Position numbers and translations under genes: made by a program. The notes below the pieces were generated by a model that searched no databases, was not told the origin of the DNA, and was given only the letters and a program-made list of their open reading frames with translations. Shown here piece by piece: positions 52,858 through 63,068 of a DNA stretch of 64,000 nt (its first letter is position 1; each line of letters starts with the position of its first letter). This stretch comes from Rheinheimera sp. (GTDB taxonomy: Bacteria > Pseudomonadota > Gammaproteobacteria > Enterobacterales > Alteromonadaceae): the NCBI GenBank assembly GCA_003543135.1, contig DPJG01000010.1, positions 1 to 64,000 on the forward strand. Direction: 5' to 3'.

Positions 52858-54696
52858 ATGATGAGCGTAAACGCTTCAGCTATCGAAAAACTGCGTAATG
52901 TCGCCATTATCGCGCACGTTGACCACGGCAAAACCACCCTGGTTGACAAATTACTGCAACAGTCAGGCACTTTTGATGCCCGCGCCAAACTGCAGGAACG
53001 TGTAATGGACTCTAACGCGCAGGAATCCGAGCGCGGTATTACTATTTTGGCAAAAAATACCTCAGTACGCTGGAACGGTTACCATATCAACATCCTGGAC
53101 ACACCTGGCCACGCCGATTTCGGTGGTGAGGTTGAGCGTGTTCTGTCGATGGCAGACTCGGTATTATTGCTGGTTGACGCTGTAGAAGGCCCAATGCCAC
53201 AAACCCGTTTTGTGACGCAAAAAGCCTTTGCCCACGGTTTAAAGCCAATTGTTGTTGTGAACAAAATTGACCGTCCTGGTGCACGTCCGGATTGGGTTAT
53301 TGATCAGGTGTTTGATCTGTTTGATAACCTGGGTGCTACTGACGAGCAGCTGGATTTCCCTATTGTTTACGCATCAGCCATCAATGGTTGGGCAACATTA
53401 GATTACAACGAGCCGAAGGACAACATTGACGATCTGTTTGCCGCTATTATTAAGCACGTTGCGCCTCCAAAGGTTGAACTGGACGGTGACACTCAGCTGC
53501 AGGTTTCTCAGCTGGACTACTCAAGCTACCTCGGCATTATCGGCATCGGCCGCATTAAACGTGGTTCGTTAAAACCAAACCAACAAGTCACTATTCTGGG
53601 TGCTGACGGCAGCAAACGAAATGGTAAAGTTGGTCAGGTATTCAGCTACTTAGGTTTAGAGCGTATCGACACGCCTGAAGCCACAGCAGGCGACATCGTT
53701 GCTTTCACCGGTTTGGGCGACCTGAAGATTTCTGACACTATCTGTGCACCAACCACGCTGGAAGCCTTACCAGCCTTACAGGTTGACGAGCCAACAGTAA
53801 CTATGACCTTCCAGGTCAACACCTCACCATTTGCCGGTAAAGAAGGTAAATTTGTCACTTCACGTCAGATTTTAGAGCGTTTAAACCACGAGCTGAAACA
53901 CAACGTGGCCCTGCGGGTTGAAGAAACCGAAGACGGTGACAAGTTTAAAGTGTCTGGCCGTGGTGAACTGCACTTAGGCGTATTAATTGAAAACATGCGC
54001 CGTGAAGGTTTTGAACTGGCGGTATCCCGTCCTGAAGTGATCATGAAAGTGATCGACGGTCAGAAGATGGAACCGATGGAAAACGTCACCATCGACGTGG
54101 AAGAGCAGCACCAGGGCTCTATCATGGAAAAAATGGGTGAACGTAAAGCCGAAATGACCAATATGCAACCAGACGGCAAAGGCCGCATCCGGATGGACTT
54201 CCTGATGCCAAGCCGCGGTCTGATTGGTTTCCGTACTGAGTTTATGACGCTTACTTCAGGTACTGGCCTGATGTATAACAGCTTCGACCATTACGGCCCA
54301 TTTAAAGGTGGTTCTATCGGTCAGCGCATGAACGGTGTGCTGATTTCAAACGCCATGGGTAAAGCCGCCGGTTACGCCATTTTCTCGCTGCAGGAACGTG
54401 GTCGTATGTTTATCGGTCATGCCGAAGAAGTGTATGAAGGCCAGGTGATCGGTATTCACAGCCGTAGCAACGACTTAACAGTGAACTGCTTAAAAGGCAA
54501 ACAGCTGACCAACGTTCGTGCTTCAGGGACTGACGAAGCCATCAACTTAGTGCCGCCAATCCGTTACACACTGGAGCAGGCACTGGAGTTTATTGATGAC
54601 GACGAGCTGGTGGAGGTTACACCTCAGTCTATCCGTATCCGTAAACGTCACCTGACTGAAAACGACCGTAAACGCGCCAGCCGCGCTGAAGGTTAA
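52858..54696 (+). CDS. typA: Ribosome-associated GTPase TypA/BipA
   Basis: A 612-residue translational GTPase of the EF-G type that binds ribosomes and helps assembly and growth in the cold and under stress. It has the G1 AHVDHGKTT, switch I RGITI, G3 [11 protein letters not shown]4 NKIDR and the C-terminal TypA domain (about residues 480-605; [13 protein letters not shown]). It is divergent from glnA, as in many gammaproteobacteria. The downstream terminator is at 54716. Confidence 0.97.
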   Translation: MMSVNASAIEKLRNVAIIAHVDHGKTTLVDKLLQQSGTFDARAKLQERVMDSNAQESERGITILAKNTSVRWNGYHINILDTPGHADFGGEVERVLSMADSVLLLVDAVEGPMPQTRFVTQKAFAHGLKPIVVVNKIDRPGARPDWVIDQVFDLFDNLGATDEQLDFPIVYASAINGWATLDYNEPKDNIDDLFAAIIKHVAPPKVELDGDTQLQVSQLDYSSYLGIIGIGRIKRGSLKPNQQVTILGADGSKRNGKVGQVFSYLGLERIDTPEATAGDIVAFTGLGDLKISDTICAPTTLEALPALQVDEPTVTMTFQVNTSPFAGKEGKFVTSRQILERLNHELKHNVALRVEETEDGDKFKVSGRGELHLGVLIENMRREGFELAVSRPEVIMKVIDGQKMEPMENVTIDVEEQHQGSIMEKMGERKAEMTNMQPDGKGRIRMDFLMPSRGLIGFRTEFMTLTSGTGLMYNSFDHYGPFKGGSIGQRMNGVLISNAMGKAAGYAIFSLQERGRMFIGHAEEVYEGQVIGIHSRSNDLTVNCLKGKQLTNVRASGTDEAINLVPPIRYTLEQALEFIDDDELVEVTPQSIRIRKRHLTENDRKRASRAEG

Positions 54697-54715
54697 TCAG
54701 CGTTTAACCTGACAC

Positions 54716-54748
54716 AAAAAAGACCGGCTCTTGCCGGTCTTTTTTTTG
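54716..54748 (+). terminator. typA terminator
   Basis: GACCGGC (54722-54728) pairs with GCCGGTC (54733-54739) around TCTT, followed by a run of eight T. Confidence 0.88.
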
Positions 54749-54863
54749 GCTGTTTTTCGCTGGCTTGCCGTACAGAGCAGACAAAAATGATGGCAAGTCG
54801 GTACAGAGCTGTGTATTGTTCGGCTGTTTAACGGCAAGAGGCAGCTAAGTTTGCAGGAGCAGC

Positions 54864-56462
54864 ATGACGTCGCGGCGCGCTTTTTATAAAGACAAAACAG
54901 TGTTGGTGGTGGACGATTCAGATCAGATCCGCAGTTACGTCAAAAGTATGTTATTGCTGATTGGCTTTGATGACGCTGTGCTGGCGCGGGATGCTGATAT
55001 GGCGCTTAGCTACTGCCGCCGGATGTCTTTTGATTTTATTTTGTGCGACTTCCATCTGGGGCAGGGTCGCAATGGCTATCAGCTGCTGGAAGTGCTGCGC
55101 ACCGAAAAACTGCTGAAACCCGATTGTTGTTTTCTGGTGGTCAGCGCCGAGCGCCAGCGTCAGGCGGTGCATGGCATGATTGAATTTCAGCCGGCGGATT
55201 ATCTGCTCAAACCTTTTAGTTACGCTGAGCTTGAGCGCCGTATTTCCAGAGCCTATCACACCCGCCACACACTGCAGCTGGCCTATCAGGCGATTAGTAG
55301 CCAGGACTATGACGACGCTATTCTCGCCTGCGACCATGTCATTGAATATAAAAGCCAATATGTGATGCATGCCAGCAGGCTTAAAGCCGAACTGTTATTA
55401 AAACTGGAACGTTTTGACGAAGCTGAACATTTATATCTGTGGGCGCTGACAGTTCGCGAGTTTGGCTGGGCAAAACTGGGGCTTGCGGTGACTTATGGTT
55501 ATCAGGGCCGTGCCGGCGAAGCCGAAGCTTTATTGCTGGAGCTGTCGCAGCAGGCGGAAACCAAGGTAGAAGCGATGGACTGGCTGACCCGGCTGTATAT
55601 CAGTCAGGGCAAAGCCAAAGAAGCGCTGGATGTTGTTGAACAGGTAGCGCGTTATTCACCAAAAAATTATTTGCGTCAGCATGTGATGGCGCATCTGGCT
55701 GTGATCGACAATCAAAAGCTGCTGGCAGTGAATATTCATCAGAAGCTGCTCAGTGCCGCCCGTTATTCGATGCATGACACCGCAGATAATATGCTCAATT
55801 ACGCCAGAGCGCTGTTGGAGGTAGCGCGGGATCAGCAGGGCAAAGAGCAGCAGGACACCTTTGGTAAAATTGATAACTTTATCAGCACCATTAAAAAACG
55901 CTTTCACCCGGCCAGTTTTGAACATGACAGACTGGTGCTGGAAGCGCGGATGTTGTTCCTGCAAGGCAAAACGCAAAAAGGCCTGGTGCTGCTGGAAAGT
56001 AGCGAGCAGTTGTCGCTGGAAAAAACCTTATCAGTGGCTGGTATGCTCGACAGAGCCAGAGCTTATTTTGAGAGTGACAATCTGGCGATGTGTGAACACT
56101 ATATGGCGGCTATCGCTACAGTGGCACACGACGATGATCTGTATTGCAGTGCGCTGAACCTGATGATGCAACACGAAAAACAAAAGCAGCAGCAGTTACG
56201 TCAGCAGGCAGCAGTCGAGGGTCAGAGTCATTATTCCAAAGCTATCGACTATTTCCGTTATGCGCTGGAACAAACGCCGGGCAACGTCAACATAGCGTTA
56301 AACCTGTTGCAGGCTATTAGTGCCCGCGAGCAACTGAATGCCGATTTAACAGCACTGGCACAACATTGTGTCGAAATTATTGAAAGTGGCTGGTTGCCGG
56401 CAGAACAACAAAAACGTTACCAGGTGATTTTAAGCCACATCGAGTTACCCACCGCCGACTGA
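54864..56462 (+). CDS. Response regulator with TPR output
   Basis: A 532-residue protein with an N-terminal receiver domain (about residues 10-135; VLVVDDSDQI and LCDFHLGQGRNGYQ, with the phospho-acceptor Asp) followed by about 390 residues of TPR-type helices (ALLLKLERFDEAEHLYLWAL, FRYALEQTPGNVNIALNLL). No DNA-binding or enzymatic domain is visible, so signalling is probably through protein-protein contacts. No kinase gene is adjacent. Its GGAG site is at 54853-54857. Class known in marine gammaproteobacteria; targets unknown. Confidence 0.88.
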   Translation: MTSRRAFYKDKTVLVVDDSDQIRSYVKSMLLLIGFDDAVLARDADMALSYCRRMSFDFILCDFHLGQGRNGYQLLEVLRTEKLLKPDCCFLVVSAERQRQAVHGMIEFQPADYLLKPFSYAELERRISRAYHTRHTLQLAYQAISSQDYDDAILACDHVIEYKSQYVMHASRLKAELLLKLERFDEAEHLYLWALTVREFGWAKLGLAVTYGYQGRAGEAEALLLELSQQAETKVEAMDWLTRLYISQGKAKEALDVVEQVARYSPKNYLRQHVMAHLAVIDNQKLLAVNIHQKLLSAARYSMHDTADNMLNYARALLEVARDQQGKEQQDTFGKIDNFISTIKKRFHPASFEHDRLVLEARMLFLQGKTQKGLVLLESSEQLSLEKTLSVAGMLDRARAYFESDNLAMCEHYMAAIATVAHDDDLYCSALNLMMQHEKQKQQQLRQQAAVEGQSHYSKAIDYFRYALEQTPGNVNIALNLLQAISAREQLNADLTALAQHCVEIIESGWLPAEQQKRYQVILSHIELPTAD

Positions 56463-56529
56463 CCCTGTACTGGTAATTGTGGGCGGCATTTTGTAAACTT
56501 GCCGCCAATTCTAAGACAGGAAACCGCTT

Positions 56530-57555
56530 ATGTTATCTGCATTTAACCGGGTTGTGCTGCTTTTTTCAGCTGCAACATTATTCAGCTGCACACCCGCCGA
56601 TCCTATCCAGAAGTTTTCCGGTCCGGCACAGGGCTCCACTTACAATATCAGTTTCTGGTCAGAACAGCCGGTGGATGCTGCGGCATTAAAAAAGCAGGTT
56701 GAAGCCGAGCTTGAGCGAATTGATCTGGCGATGTCCAATTACCGGTCTGACTCGGTGATTGAAAAATTTAACCAACAACAAAGTACTGAAGCAGTGGAAG
56801 TCGGCACTGAGTTGGTGCAACTGGTAGAACAAGCCCGTTTTGTGTCGTCCCAAAGCCAGGGGTGTTACGACTTAACCGTCAAACCTTTGTTTGAACTCTG
56901 GGGTTTTAAAGCCGACAAGTTTAATCAGCCGACCGAACAACAGCTTGCCGACACGCTGGCGCTGATCGGTATGGAAAAAATTCAGCAGCGCAGTCCTTCG
57001 ATGCTGGCCAAACAGGTGCCCCAGCTGCGTGTAGATGTGTCCTCGATAGCGCAGGGCTGGACAGTGGCACAGTTGGCCAAAATTCTGGAGCAGGCCGGGG
57101 TGCAGAATTATCTGGTTGAAGTGGGTGGTGAGTTACAGGTTAAAGGCAAAAAACCACAACAACAGGCCTGGAAAGTGGCGATTGAAAAGCCGTTGCCTGG
57201 TTCACAAACCCTGCAAAAAGTGATTACTGTGCAGCAGTCTGAACCTATGGCCGTGATGACATCCGGCACCTATCGTCATTATTTTGATGCCGATGGTAAA
57301 AGATATAGCCACGTGCTGGATGCGCGTATTGGTGCGCCAGTGAAACACAATACAGTCTCTACTACAGTGCTGATTGAAAACCCGACTCTGGGTGACGCCT
57401 GGTCCACTGCCTTTTTGTGTATGGGTAGTCAGGATGGCAAGGCAGTGGCAGACCGGCTGGGAATGAAAGTATTGTTTATTGACCAGATTGGTGATGAACT
57501 GGTCGAGATTAGCAGCGAAGCGCTGAGCAATACCAAAACAGTAACCATGCAATAA
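56530..57555 (+). CDS. apbE: FAD:protein FMN transferase ApbE
   Basis: A 341-residue lipoprotein flavinyltransferase that attaches FMN to threonine of target proteins such as Nqr and Rnf subunits. The lipobox is in TLFSCTP (Cys20). It shows GSTYNISFW, RIDLAMSNYRSDSVIEKFN, YDLTVKPLFELWGF, VDVSSIAQGWTV, VEVGGELQVKG and TSGTYRHYF. No nqr genes occur in the window, although apbE usually lies at the end of the nqr operon. ATG 56530 with an AGGAAA site. Confidence 0.95.
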   Translation: MLSAFNRVVLLFSAATLFSCTPADPIQKFSGPAQGSTYNISFWSEQPVDAAALKKQVEAELERIDLAMSNYRSDSVIEKFNQQQSTEAVEVGTELVQLVEQARFVSSQSQGCYDLTVKPLFELWGFKADKFNQPTEQQLADTLALIGMEKIQQRSPSMLAKQVPQLRVDVSSIAQGWTVAQLAKILEQAGVQNYLVEVGGELQVKGKKPQQQAWKVAIEKPLPGSQTLQKVITVQQSEPMAVMTSGTYRHYFDADGKRYSHVLDARIGAPVKHNTVSTTVLIENPTLGDAWSTAFLCMGSQDGKAVADRLGMKVLFIDQIGDELVEISSEALSNTKTVTMQ

Positions 57556-57623
57556 CGCCACCAGGCAGCAGGCGATGCTGCGAGGTGGCGCTGGCTGCAG
57601 CAAAAGGCGGATGACGGAACGGG

Positions 57624-58529
57624 ATGTCTGAGGTAAAACTGAGCAAAATCACTGCAGTGCTGCAGCAAAGCTGGCGGCTGGTACAGCTCTATCTGCAGCG
57701 CTGTCAGCATGATCAGGTGGGCATGATCGGCGGTTATCTGGCTTATATCTCGTTATTGTCGCTGGTACCACTATTGGCTGTAGCCTTTTCTGTGTTAAAC
57801 GCTTTTCCGATGTTTGCCGGGCTGCGCCAGCAAATCGAAAGTTTTTTATACGCCAATATAGTGCCGTCGCGCGGTGTCGAAATTCAGACCTATATCAATG
57901 GTTTTGTTGAAAATATCGGTCAGATGACCACTGTTGGTGTGATGTTCCTGGTAGTGGTGGCTTTAATGCTGATCCACAACATCGACAAAACCCTGAATAA
58001 GATCTGGCGGGTGCAAAAACGGCCCAGAGTGATGATTTCATTGTCTATTTACTGGATGATTCTCACCCTTGGCCCTATTTTACTCGGCAGCTCAATAGCG
58101 CTGACCTCCTATTTAGTGTCTTTTACCCATCTGGCCGATAACTACACGCCCTGGTTATCCACCCTAATGTTGCGACTGGCACCCTATGCTTTTTCGTTGC
58201 TGGCATTTTTTATGTTGTATCAGTTGGTGCCGAATATCAAAGTGCGGTACAGCCATGCGCTGTGGGGCGCGCTCTTTAGCTCAGTGTTATTTGAAATGCT
58301 GAAAAAAGGCTTTGCGTTATATATTCAGCATTTTCCGTCTTATCAGGCTATTTATGGTGCGCTGGCGCTGGTACCGATTTTATTTGTCTGGGTCTATTTA
58401 TCCTGGCTGGTGGTGTTACTGGGGGCTGAACTGACCGCTTTGCTGCAGGAGCTGGAGCACAGACAACTGACAGCACAACGTCATCAACAACAGGCACAAG
58501 CTTCGGAGTCCTCTGATGTACCGCACTGA
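57624..58529 (+). CDS. yihY: YihY/BrkB family inner-membrane protein
   Basis: A 301-residue protein with about six membrane helices (around residues 30-60, 95-120, 140-165, 180-205, 210-235, 250-275), opening with the family's QHDQVGMIGGYLAYISLLSLVPLLAVAFSVL and DKTLNKIWRV. Its biochemical function is unknown; the old label of ribonuclease BN is an error. It overlaps pip by 14 bases, and with pip and dtd forms the yihY-pip-dtd cluster, related to the yihY-dtd arrangement of E. coli. Confidence 0.93.
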   Translation: MSEVKLSKITAVLQQSWRLVQLYLQRCQHDQVGMIGGYLAYISLLSLVPLLAVAFSVLNAFPMFAGLRQQIESFLYANIVPSRGVEIQTYINGFVENIGQMTTVGVMFLVVVALMLIHNIDKTLNKIWRVQKRPRVMISLSIYWMILTLGPILLGSSIALTSYLVSFTHLADNYTPWLSTLMLRLAPYAFSLLAFFMLYQLVPNIKVRYSHALWGALFSSVLFEMLKKGFALYIQHFPSYQAIYGALALVPILFVWVYLSWLVVLLGAELTALLQELEHRQLTAQRHQQQAQASESSDVPH

Positions 58530-59481
58530 ACCAGTGGAAACTTATCAGACGTTTTTTCTTGACCGGCCTGATGGCCATCGTCTTTATGTTGAACAAAGCG
58601 GCAACCCACAGGGCATACCGGTATTGATGTGCCATGGCGGACCTGGTGGCGGCAGTTCCCCTTTTCAGCGCACGTTATTTGATGCCAGCCGTTATCGCAT
58701 TGTGTTATTTGACCAGCGCGGTTGTGGCCAGTCCACGCCTTTTGCCAGCTTGGAAGCCAATACCACGGCCACGCTTTGTGAAGACATCGAAGCCATCCGG
58801 CAGCACTTACAGATAGAACGCTGGGTGGTGGCCGGCGGGTCCTGGGGCAGCACCTTAGCCCTTTATTATGGTCAGCAGCATCCACAGCGGTGTCTGGGTT
58901 TTATTTTACGCGGCATTTTTCTGGCCAGACCTCAGGATATTGACTGGTTATACCGGCCAGGCGGCGGGGCCAGTCAGTTGTTTCCGGATTATTTTGCTGA
59001 CTTTATGGCGCCTATCGTAGGCATGGCAGGGCTTGATGTACTGGTGGCATACCAGCAGTTATTACAGCACCCGGATGCCGCTGTGCAGCTGGTTGCAGCA
59101 CAGGCCTGGAGTTTATGGGAAGCCCGGGTGGCTACTTTGTTACCCAATCAGAATATGCGCGCCGGTGCAGTGGAGGCTGAATCGGCATTACCGCTTGCCC
59201 GCATCGAAAATCACTATTTTTTACATCACTGTTTTATGGCACCCGACCAACTGCTCAGAGATTTAAACCGGGTTCGTCATTTGCCCTGTTATATAGTGCA
59301 TGGCCGCTATGACATTGTGTGCAAAATGGAAAATGCCTGGACTTTGTCGCAGCAGTGGCCGGGTTCAGTGCTGAAAATAGTGCAGGATGCCGGACATTCC
59401 GCCAGTGAAGCCGGCATTTGCCGGGCTTTATATCAGATGTCTTTGTTGTTGGCCGACCGTTTAACGGCTCAGGAAGTATAA
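58516..59481 (+). CDS. pip: Proline iminopeptidase (prolyl aminopeptidase)
   Basis: A 321-residue alpha/beta hydrolase removing N-terminal proline. Oxyanion motif HGGPGGGSS, FDQRGCGQSTP, nucleophile GGSWGSTLAL, acid in VHGRYDIVC, and the C-terminal DAGHS with the catalytic His. ATG 58516 with a GGAG site inside yihY; the dtd start follows the stop immediately. Confidence 0.95.
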   Translation: MYRTEPVETYQTFFLDRPDGHRLYVEQSGNPQGIPVLMCHGGPGGGSSPFQRTLFDASRYRIVLFDQRGCGQSTPFASLEANTTATLCEDIEAIRQHLQIERWVVAGGSWGSTLALYYGQQHPQRCLGFILRGIFLARPQDIDWLYRPGGGASQLFPDYFADFMAPIVGMAGLDVLVAYQQLLQHPDAAVQLVAAQAWSLWEARVATLLPNQNMRAGAVEAESALPLARIENHYFLHHCFMAPDQLLRDLNRVRHLPCYIVHGRYDIVCKMENAWTLSQQWPGSVLKIVQDAGHSASEAGICRALYQMSLLLADRLTAQEV

Positions 59482-59919
59482 ATGATTGCGTTGTTACAAA
59501 GGGTTCGCCGTGCCAGCGTAGAGGTTGAAGGACAGCTGGTTGGAGATATTGGCACTGGTCTGCTGGTATTGCTTGGGGTTGAAGCTGGCGACGATTTGCA
59601 GAAAATGCAAAAACTTGCAGATAAAGTGTTGAAATACCGCGTTTTTAACGACGAAAACGGCAAAATGAACCTGAATGTACAACAAAAAGGCGGCGCTTTG
59701 CTGGTGGTGTCGCAGTTTACCCTGGCCGCAGATACCAATTCAGGCTTGCGACCCAGTTTTACGCCGGCCGCCTTGCCTGCAGTGGCTGAGCCCTTGTATC
59801 AGGCTTTTGCCGATTATTGTGAAGTTCAGGGACTGACTGTGGCGCGGGGCCAGTTTGGTGCCGATATGCAGGTGAGTCTGGTCAATGATGGTCCTGTGAC
59901 CTTTTGGTTGCAGGTGTAA
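59482..59919 (+). CDS. dtd: D-aminoacyl-tRNA deacylase
   Basis: A 145-residue homodimeric proofreading enzyme that removes D-amino acids from tRNA. It has [17 protein letters not shown] at the start, the SQFTLAADT motif and the [10 protein letters not shown] Gly-Pro motif. The ATG follows the pip TAA without a gap. Confidence 0.97.
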   Translation: MIALLQRVRRASVEVEGQLVGDIGTGLLVLLGVEAGDDLQKMQKLADKVLKYRVFNDENGKMNLNVQQKGGALLVVSQFTLAADTNSGLRPSFTPAALPAVAEPLYQAFADYCEVQGLTVARGQFGADMQVSLVNDGPVTFWLQV

Positions 59920-59926
59920 GTTGTTG

Positions 59927-60580
59927 TTATTCAGCGTGAAGCTGTAGAATTTTATTCAGATAGCCTTCCACATCAAAGATTTGCAGCCGGTAATGCATCT
60001 TGCTGGCAAAAGATTGCAGTAATGGCAAAAACTCCGGTGCCGGCAGGTTCAGCAATATCACGCCAGCCGGACTTTGCAATTGTATTAATTGTTGTAATAA
60101 CCAGGCCCAGTCTGCAGGCCAGGGGTACAGGTCAACAAAAATCACCTCATAACACAGCTGCTTTGCCAGTGCCTGCAGACAAAATTGTTGTGCTGTTGTG
60201 CACAGCAGTTGTTCGGTTTTTACCGGTAGAAAAAATTGCTGATAAACCTCAACGATAGTGGCGTTTTGTTCCACAGTACTGAGTTGCCGCTCTGGCCAGC
60301 GGCTGGTTACAGCGCGGCTGAATTCACCTGCGCCAAGGCCAAGTTGTAATAAATGCCGCCAACACAGTGGTTCCAGTAATTGCAGCAGCAATTCCAGATG
60401 AGGGTAGGTCACAGAATTTGGGTTTTTCAGGTGCATCTGGCCCTGGCGCTGACCATTTAACAACAGATAACGGCAGCTGTGATCCTGCAGCACCTGAATG
60501 CTCAGTTCTGGCTGTGCCTGATGTGCCGGCAAGCGCCGCCAGTACAGTATGGCTTGAGTTTCATTGTTGCTTTGCTCCAC
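59927..60580 (-). CDS. Spermidine synthase-like protein (SAM-fold)
   Basis: A 217-residue protein with a Rossmann-type SAM-binding core: LLQLGLGAGEFSRAVTSRWPERQLSTVEQN followed by YEVIFVDLYPWPADWAWLLQQLIQLQ. This fits a divergent spermidine/spermine synthase-like family. The acidic loop residues that bind polyamine substrates are not obvious, so aminopropyl transfer is not claimed. It converges with dtd (7 bases apart) and diverges from the GNAT-thioesterase gene. Function unknown. Confidence 0.8.
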   Translation of the reverse strand: MEQSNNETQAILYWRRLPAHQAQPELSIQVLQDHSCRYLLLNGQRQGQMHLKNPNSVTYPHLELLLQLLEPLCWRHLLQLGLGAGEFSRAVTSRWPERQLSTVEQNATIVEVYQQFFLPVKTEQLLCTTAQQFCLQALAKQLCYEVIFVDLYPWPADWAWLLQQLIQLQSPAGVILLNLPAPEFLPLLQSFASKMHYRLQIFDVEGYLNKILQLHAE

Positions 60581-60654
60581 AATGCCCCCAAATTGATTGG
60601 ACAGCTGAACGCCGTACTACGCGAATAAAGCTGTTTTTACAGAAGGAATTACCG

Positions 60655-61560
60655 ATGAAATGGCAGCTTATCGCGCCGCAGACTGAAGCTCAATGGCAGG
60701 CCTATTATCAACTGCGTTATCAGGTGCTCAGAGCGCCCTGGTTACAACCACCCGGCTCAGAGCGGGATGAGCTGGAAGATAAAGCATTACACCGGATGAT
60801 CATAAGCTCAGGCGGTGAAGTTCTGGCCGTCGGGCGTCTGCATCTGGTGGATGCGGAAAAAGCCCAGGTGCGTTATATGGCGGTGGCCGAGCAGGCGCGA
60901 GGGCAGGGGCTCGGGCTTCTACTGCTACAGGAGCTGGAACAACAAGCGGTAGCGCTGGGAGCCAGTCTATTGATCCTCAACGCCAGAGAAAGTGCCATCG
61001 GTTTTTATCAGCAGGCTGGTTATCAGCATGGCGCTGAGCAACCACCGCTCTATGGTATTGCCCATCAGCAGATGTGGAAAACTCTGCGTTTAGCCGGTGA
61101 TCAGCAGAGCTACCAACACAACTGTGACGCTTTAGTGGCGCTGTGGCATCAAACCATTCCACTGTCGGCTTATATGCAGCTTGGCATTGAGAAATTTGAC
61201 GGCAGCACCCTTTATTGCCAGGCGGCTTTAGCACCTAATCAGAACCTGCATCACACCATGTTTGCCGGCAGCATTTATGCACTGGGCACCCTGACTGGAT
61301 GGGGACTGGTGTATCTGCAATTGCAAAGCCAGGGATTAGAGGGTGACATCGTACTGGCTGATGGCCGTATCCGCTATCTGGCGCCGCTGAAAAATCAGCC
61401 CAGGGCCAGGGTGAGTTTGTTGCAGGTACGCGGCAGTCTGCAGGCCTTAGCTCAGGGCAAAAAAGTCCGGCAAAGCCTGAGTGTCGAATTGCTGGACGCT
61501 CATCAGGTGGTGGCGGAATTTGAAGGCCGTTTTGTGGTGTTGCCAAAACATGGGGACTGA
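60655..61560 (+). CDS. GNAT acetyltransferase-thioesterase fusion (YiiD/MadA-like)
   Basis: A 301-residue two-domain protein. The N-terminal GNAT domain (about residues 1-148; RYMAVAEQARGQGLGLLLLQELE acetyl-CoA loop) and a hotdog thioesterase domain (about 155-295; HTMFAGSIYALGTLTGWGL) match E. coli YiiD. YiiD has been described as a malonyl-ACP decarboxylase (MadA) that can start fatty-acid synthesis, but that role here is only by homology. The start at 60655 has an AGAAGGA site; an open frame upstream has no support. The next gene starts 5 bases after its stop. Confidence 0.85.
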   Translation: MKWQLIAPQTEAQWQAYYQLRYQVLRAPWLQPPGSERDELEDKALHRMIISSGGEVLAVGRLHLVDAEKAQVRYMAVAEQARGQGLGLLLLQELEQQAVALGASLLILNARESAIGFYQQAGYQHGAEQPPLYGIAHQQMWKTLRLAGDQQSYQHNCDALVALWHQTIPLSAYMQLGIEKFDGSTLYCQAALAPNQNLHHTMFAGSIYALGTLTGWGLVYLQLQSQGLEGDIVLADGRIRYLAPLKNQPRARVSLLQVRGSLQALAQGKKVRQSLSVELLDAHQVVAEFEGRFVVLPKHGD

Positions 61561-61564
61561 TTTG

Positions 61565-62371
61565 ATGCGCGGTAAAGTTGTGATAGTAGGCTGTGGCTGG
61601 TTGGGGCAGCAATTAGGCGTCAGCCTGGCCAGGGTTGGTTATCAGCTCTATGGCAGCCGTCAGTCCGAACAATGCTTGTTGCTGTTGCCGGTAGAAATCA
61701 CGCCTATGCTGCTGCAGTTGCCGCAGCTTTTTTTAAGCAATGCACAACAACAAATCTGGCAGGATGCCTGGGTGATTTGTGCTTTGCCACCCTCGGCTAA
61801 AACACGCAGTGAGGAAGACTATCTGCTGCTGTTACGTAACGTTGCTCAGCTTGCAAATCAGGCCGGGGTGCGTGGCTTGATCCATTGCTCCAGCACCGGT
61901 GTTTATCAAGGGTTGGCAGGAGAAGTAAGCGAAAAATCAGTGTTGGCGGACGATGCCAAATCGAGGTTTTTGCGCCTGGCAGAACAGGAATTACAGCAGG
62001 TAAACCCTTGTGTTACGTTACGTCTGGCCGGTTTGATTGGCCCTGGTCGTCACCCTGCCAGATTCTGCAGCGGACGTGTATTGCAAGGTGCTGAGTTGCC
62101 GGTGAATATGGTGCATGCGGCCGATATTGCCGCTTTTATCATCCAGTTACTGCAACAGCAGCCTGCGACCGATTGTTTTAATTTGTGCAGCCCTGAACAT
62201 CCAACCAAACAACAGTTTTATACCGCCGCAACCCAAAGTCAGGGCTTAGCTGCACCGCAATTTGCATCAGGCAGTGAGGTGGCAAGAGTGGTTTCAGCCG
62301 CTTATAGCCAAAGTGTGCCCGGTTTTTGTTATAGGTTTTCATCACCGGTACATGCGCTGCCATATTGTTGA
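61565..62371 (+). CDS. NAD(P)-dependent epimerase/reductase-like protein (YeeZ type)
   Basis: A 268-residue protein with the Rossmann motif VVIVGCGWLGQQLG at its N-terminus, the YxxxK-like CSSTGVYQG, and LRLAGLIGPGRHPARFCSGR. It is closest to YeeZ of the extended short-chain dehydrogenase family; the substrate is unknown. ATG 61565 lies 5 bases after the fusion gene's stop, so the two are co-transcribed. Confidence 0.85.
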   Translation: MRGKVVIVGCGWLGQQLGVSLARVGYQLYGSRQSEQCLLLLPVEITPMLLQLPQLFLSNAQQQIWQDAWVICALPPSAKTRSEEDYLLLLRNVAQLANQAGVRGLIHCSSTGVYQGLAGEVSEKSVLADDAKSRFLRLAEQELQQVNPCVTLRLAGLIGPGRHPARFCSGRVLQGAELPVNMVHAADIAAFIIQLLQQQPATDCFNLCSPEHPTKQQFYTAATQSQGLAAPQFASGSEVARVVSAAYSQSVPGFCYRFSSPVHALPYC

Positions 62372-62465
62372 TCTTTATGATTTATCAGTTTTTTATCATG
62401 TAGTAATAAAGTCTCGATCTTCACACCAAAGCATACTGTCAGCCTATTCTGATCTGGGTGGTAGT

Positions 62466-63068
62466 ATGTCAAATCAATGGATGCTAGGCCTGACTCTTGT
62501 GGTGCTGCTGGGACTTTTTAGCGGATCTGCCTATGTATTGTTGCAGGAGCAAGTCAGATGGGACTGGCTTGGCAGCCTTTGGCGGGCAGACTGGATTTGG
62601 TGGGTTTTTATGCTGGCTACGGCGCTTGCGGTATTGCTGAATTTATTGTTATTTGTGGCGACACCTTCTGTCATAAATATACTAAAACACAAGCCTTTTC
62701 AGTCCGATGCTGAGAGGCAGTTGCAGTTCTTGACTGCACTGCAGCTGTTTTTCCGCCAATATGCCGGCTTATTACAACCGCTCAATGGCAGCAGCGGCAG
62801 CAGCGAGCTTTATCTGTATAACGATGGCGGCTACCGGTTCTTGTTGCAGCTTTACCCTTGTCTGAATACTGAACCCGGACTTGATCAGTTGTGTCAGCTG
62901 TTCCAGCTGATGTTAATCCATCAGTGTGATGGCGCTTTAGTCATTTCATTACAGCCGATGACAGCACAAGCCAAAATATTTGCCCGTGAGGCCAATATCC
63001 GGGCCACTGATTTTTCGAGCCTGGCCCGGCAACTTGGCAGTGACGATTTTAGTACGGCAATCTGCTGA
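62466..63068 (+). CDS. Membrane protein with a restriction-endonuclease-like C-terminal domain
   Basis: A 200-residue protein with two N-terminal membrane helices (about residues 7-27 and 42-64) and a cytoplasmic C-terminal domain (about 75-200). The ALVISLQPMTAQAKIFAREANIRATDFSSLARQL end resembles the last strand-helix unit of Mrr-type domains, though the catalytic D-(D/E)xK motif is not evident. I do not recognise the family. ATG at 62466; a long open frame upstream is not supported. Function unknown. Confidence 0.7.
   Translation: MSNQWMLGLTLVVLLGLFSGSAYVLLQEQVRWDWLGSLWRADWIWWVFMLATALAVLLNLLLFVATPSVINILKHKPFQSDAERQLQFLTALQLFFRQYAGLLQPLNGSSGSSELYLYNDGGYRFLLQLYPCLNTEPGLDQLCQLFQLMLIHQCDGALVISLQPMTAQAKIFAREANIRATDFSSLARQLGSDDFSTAIC

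Noticed and set aside
60367-60654. N-terminal extension of the GNAT-thioesterase fusion
   Set aside because: It runs antisense over the spermidine-synthase-like gene, and a clear AGAAGGA site precedes the start at 60655.
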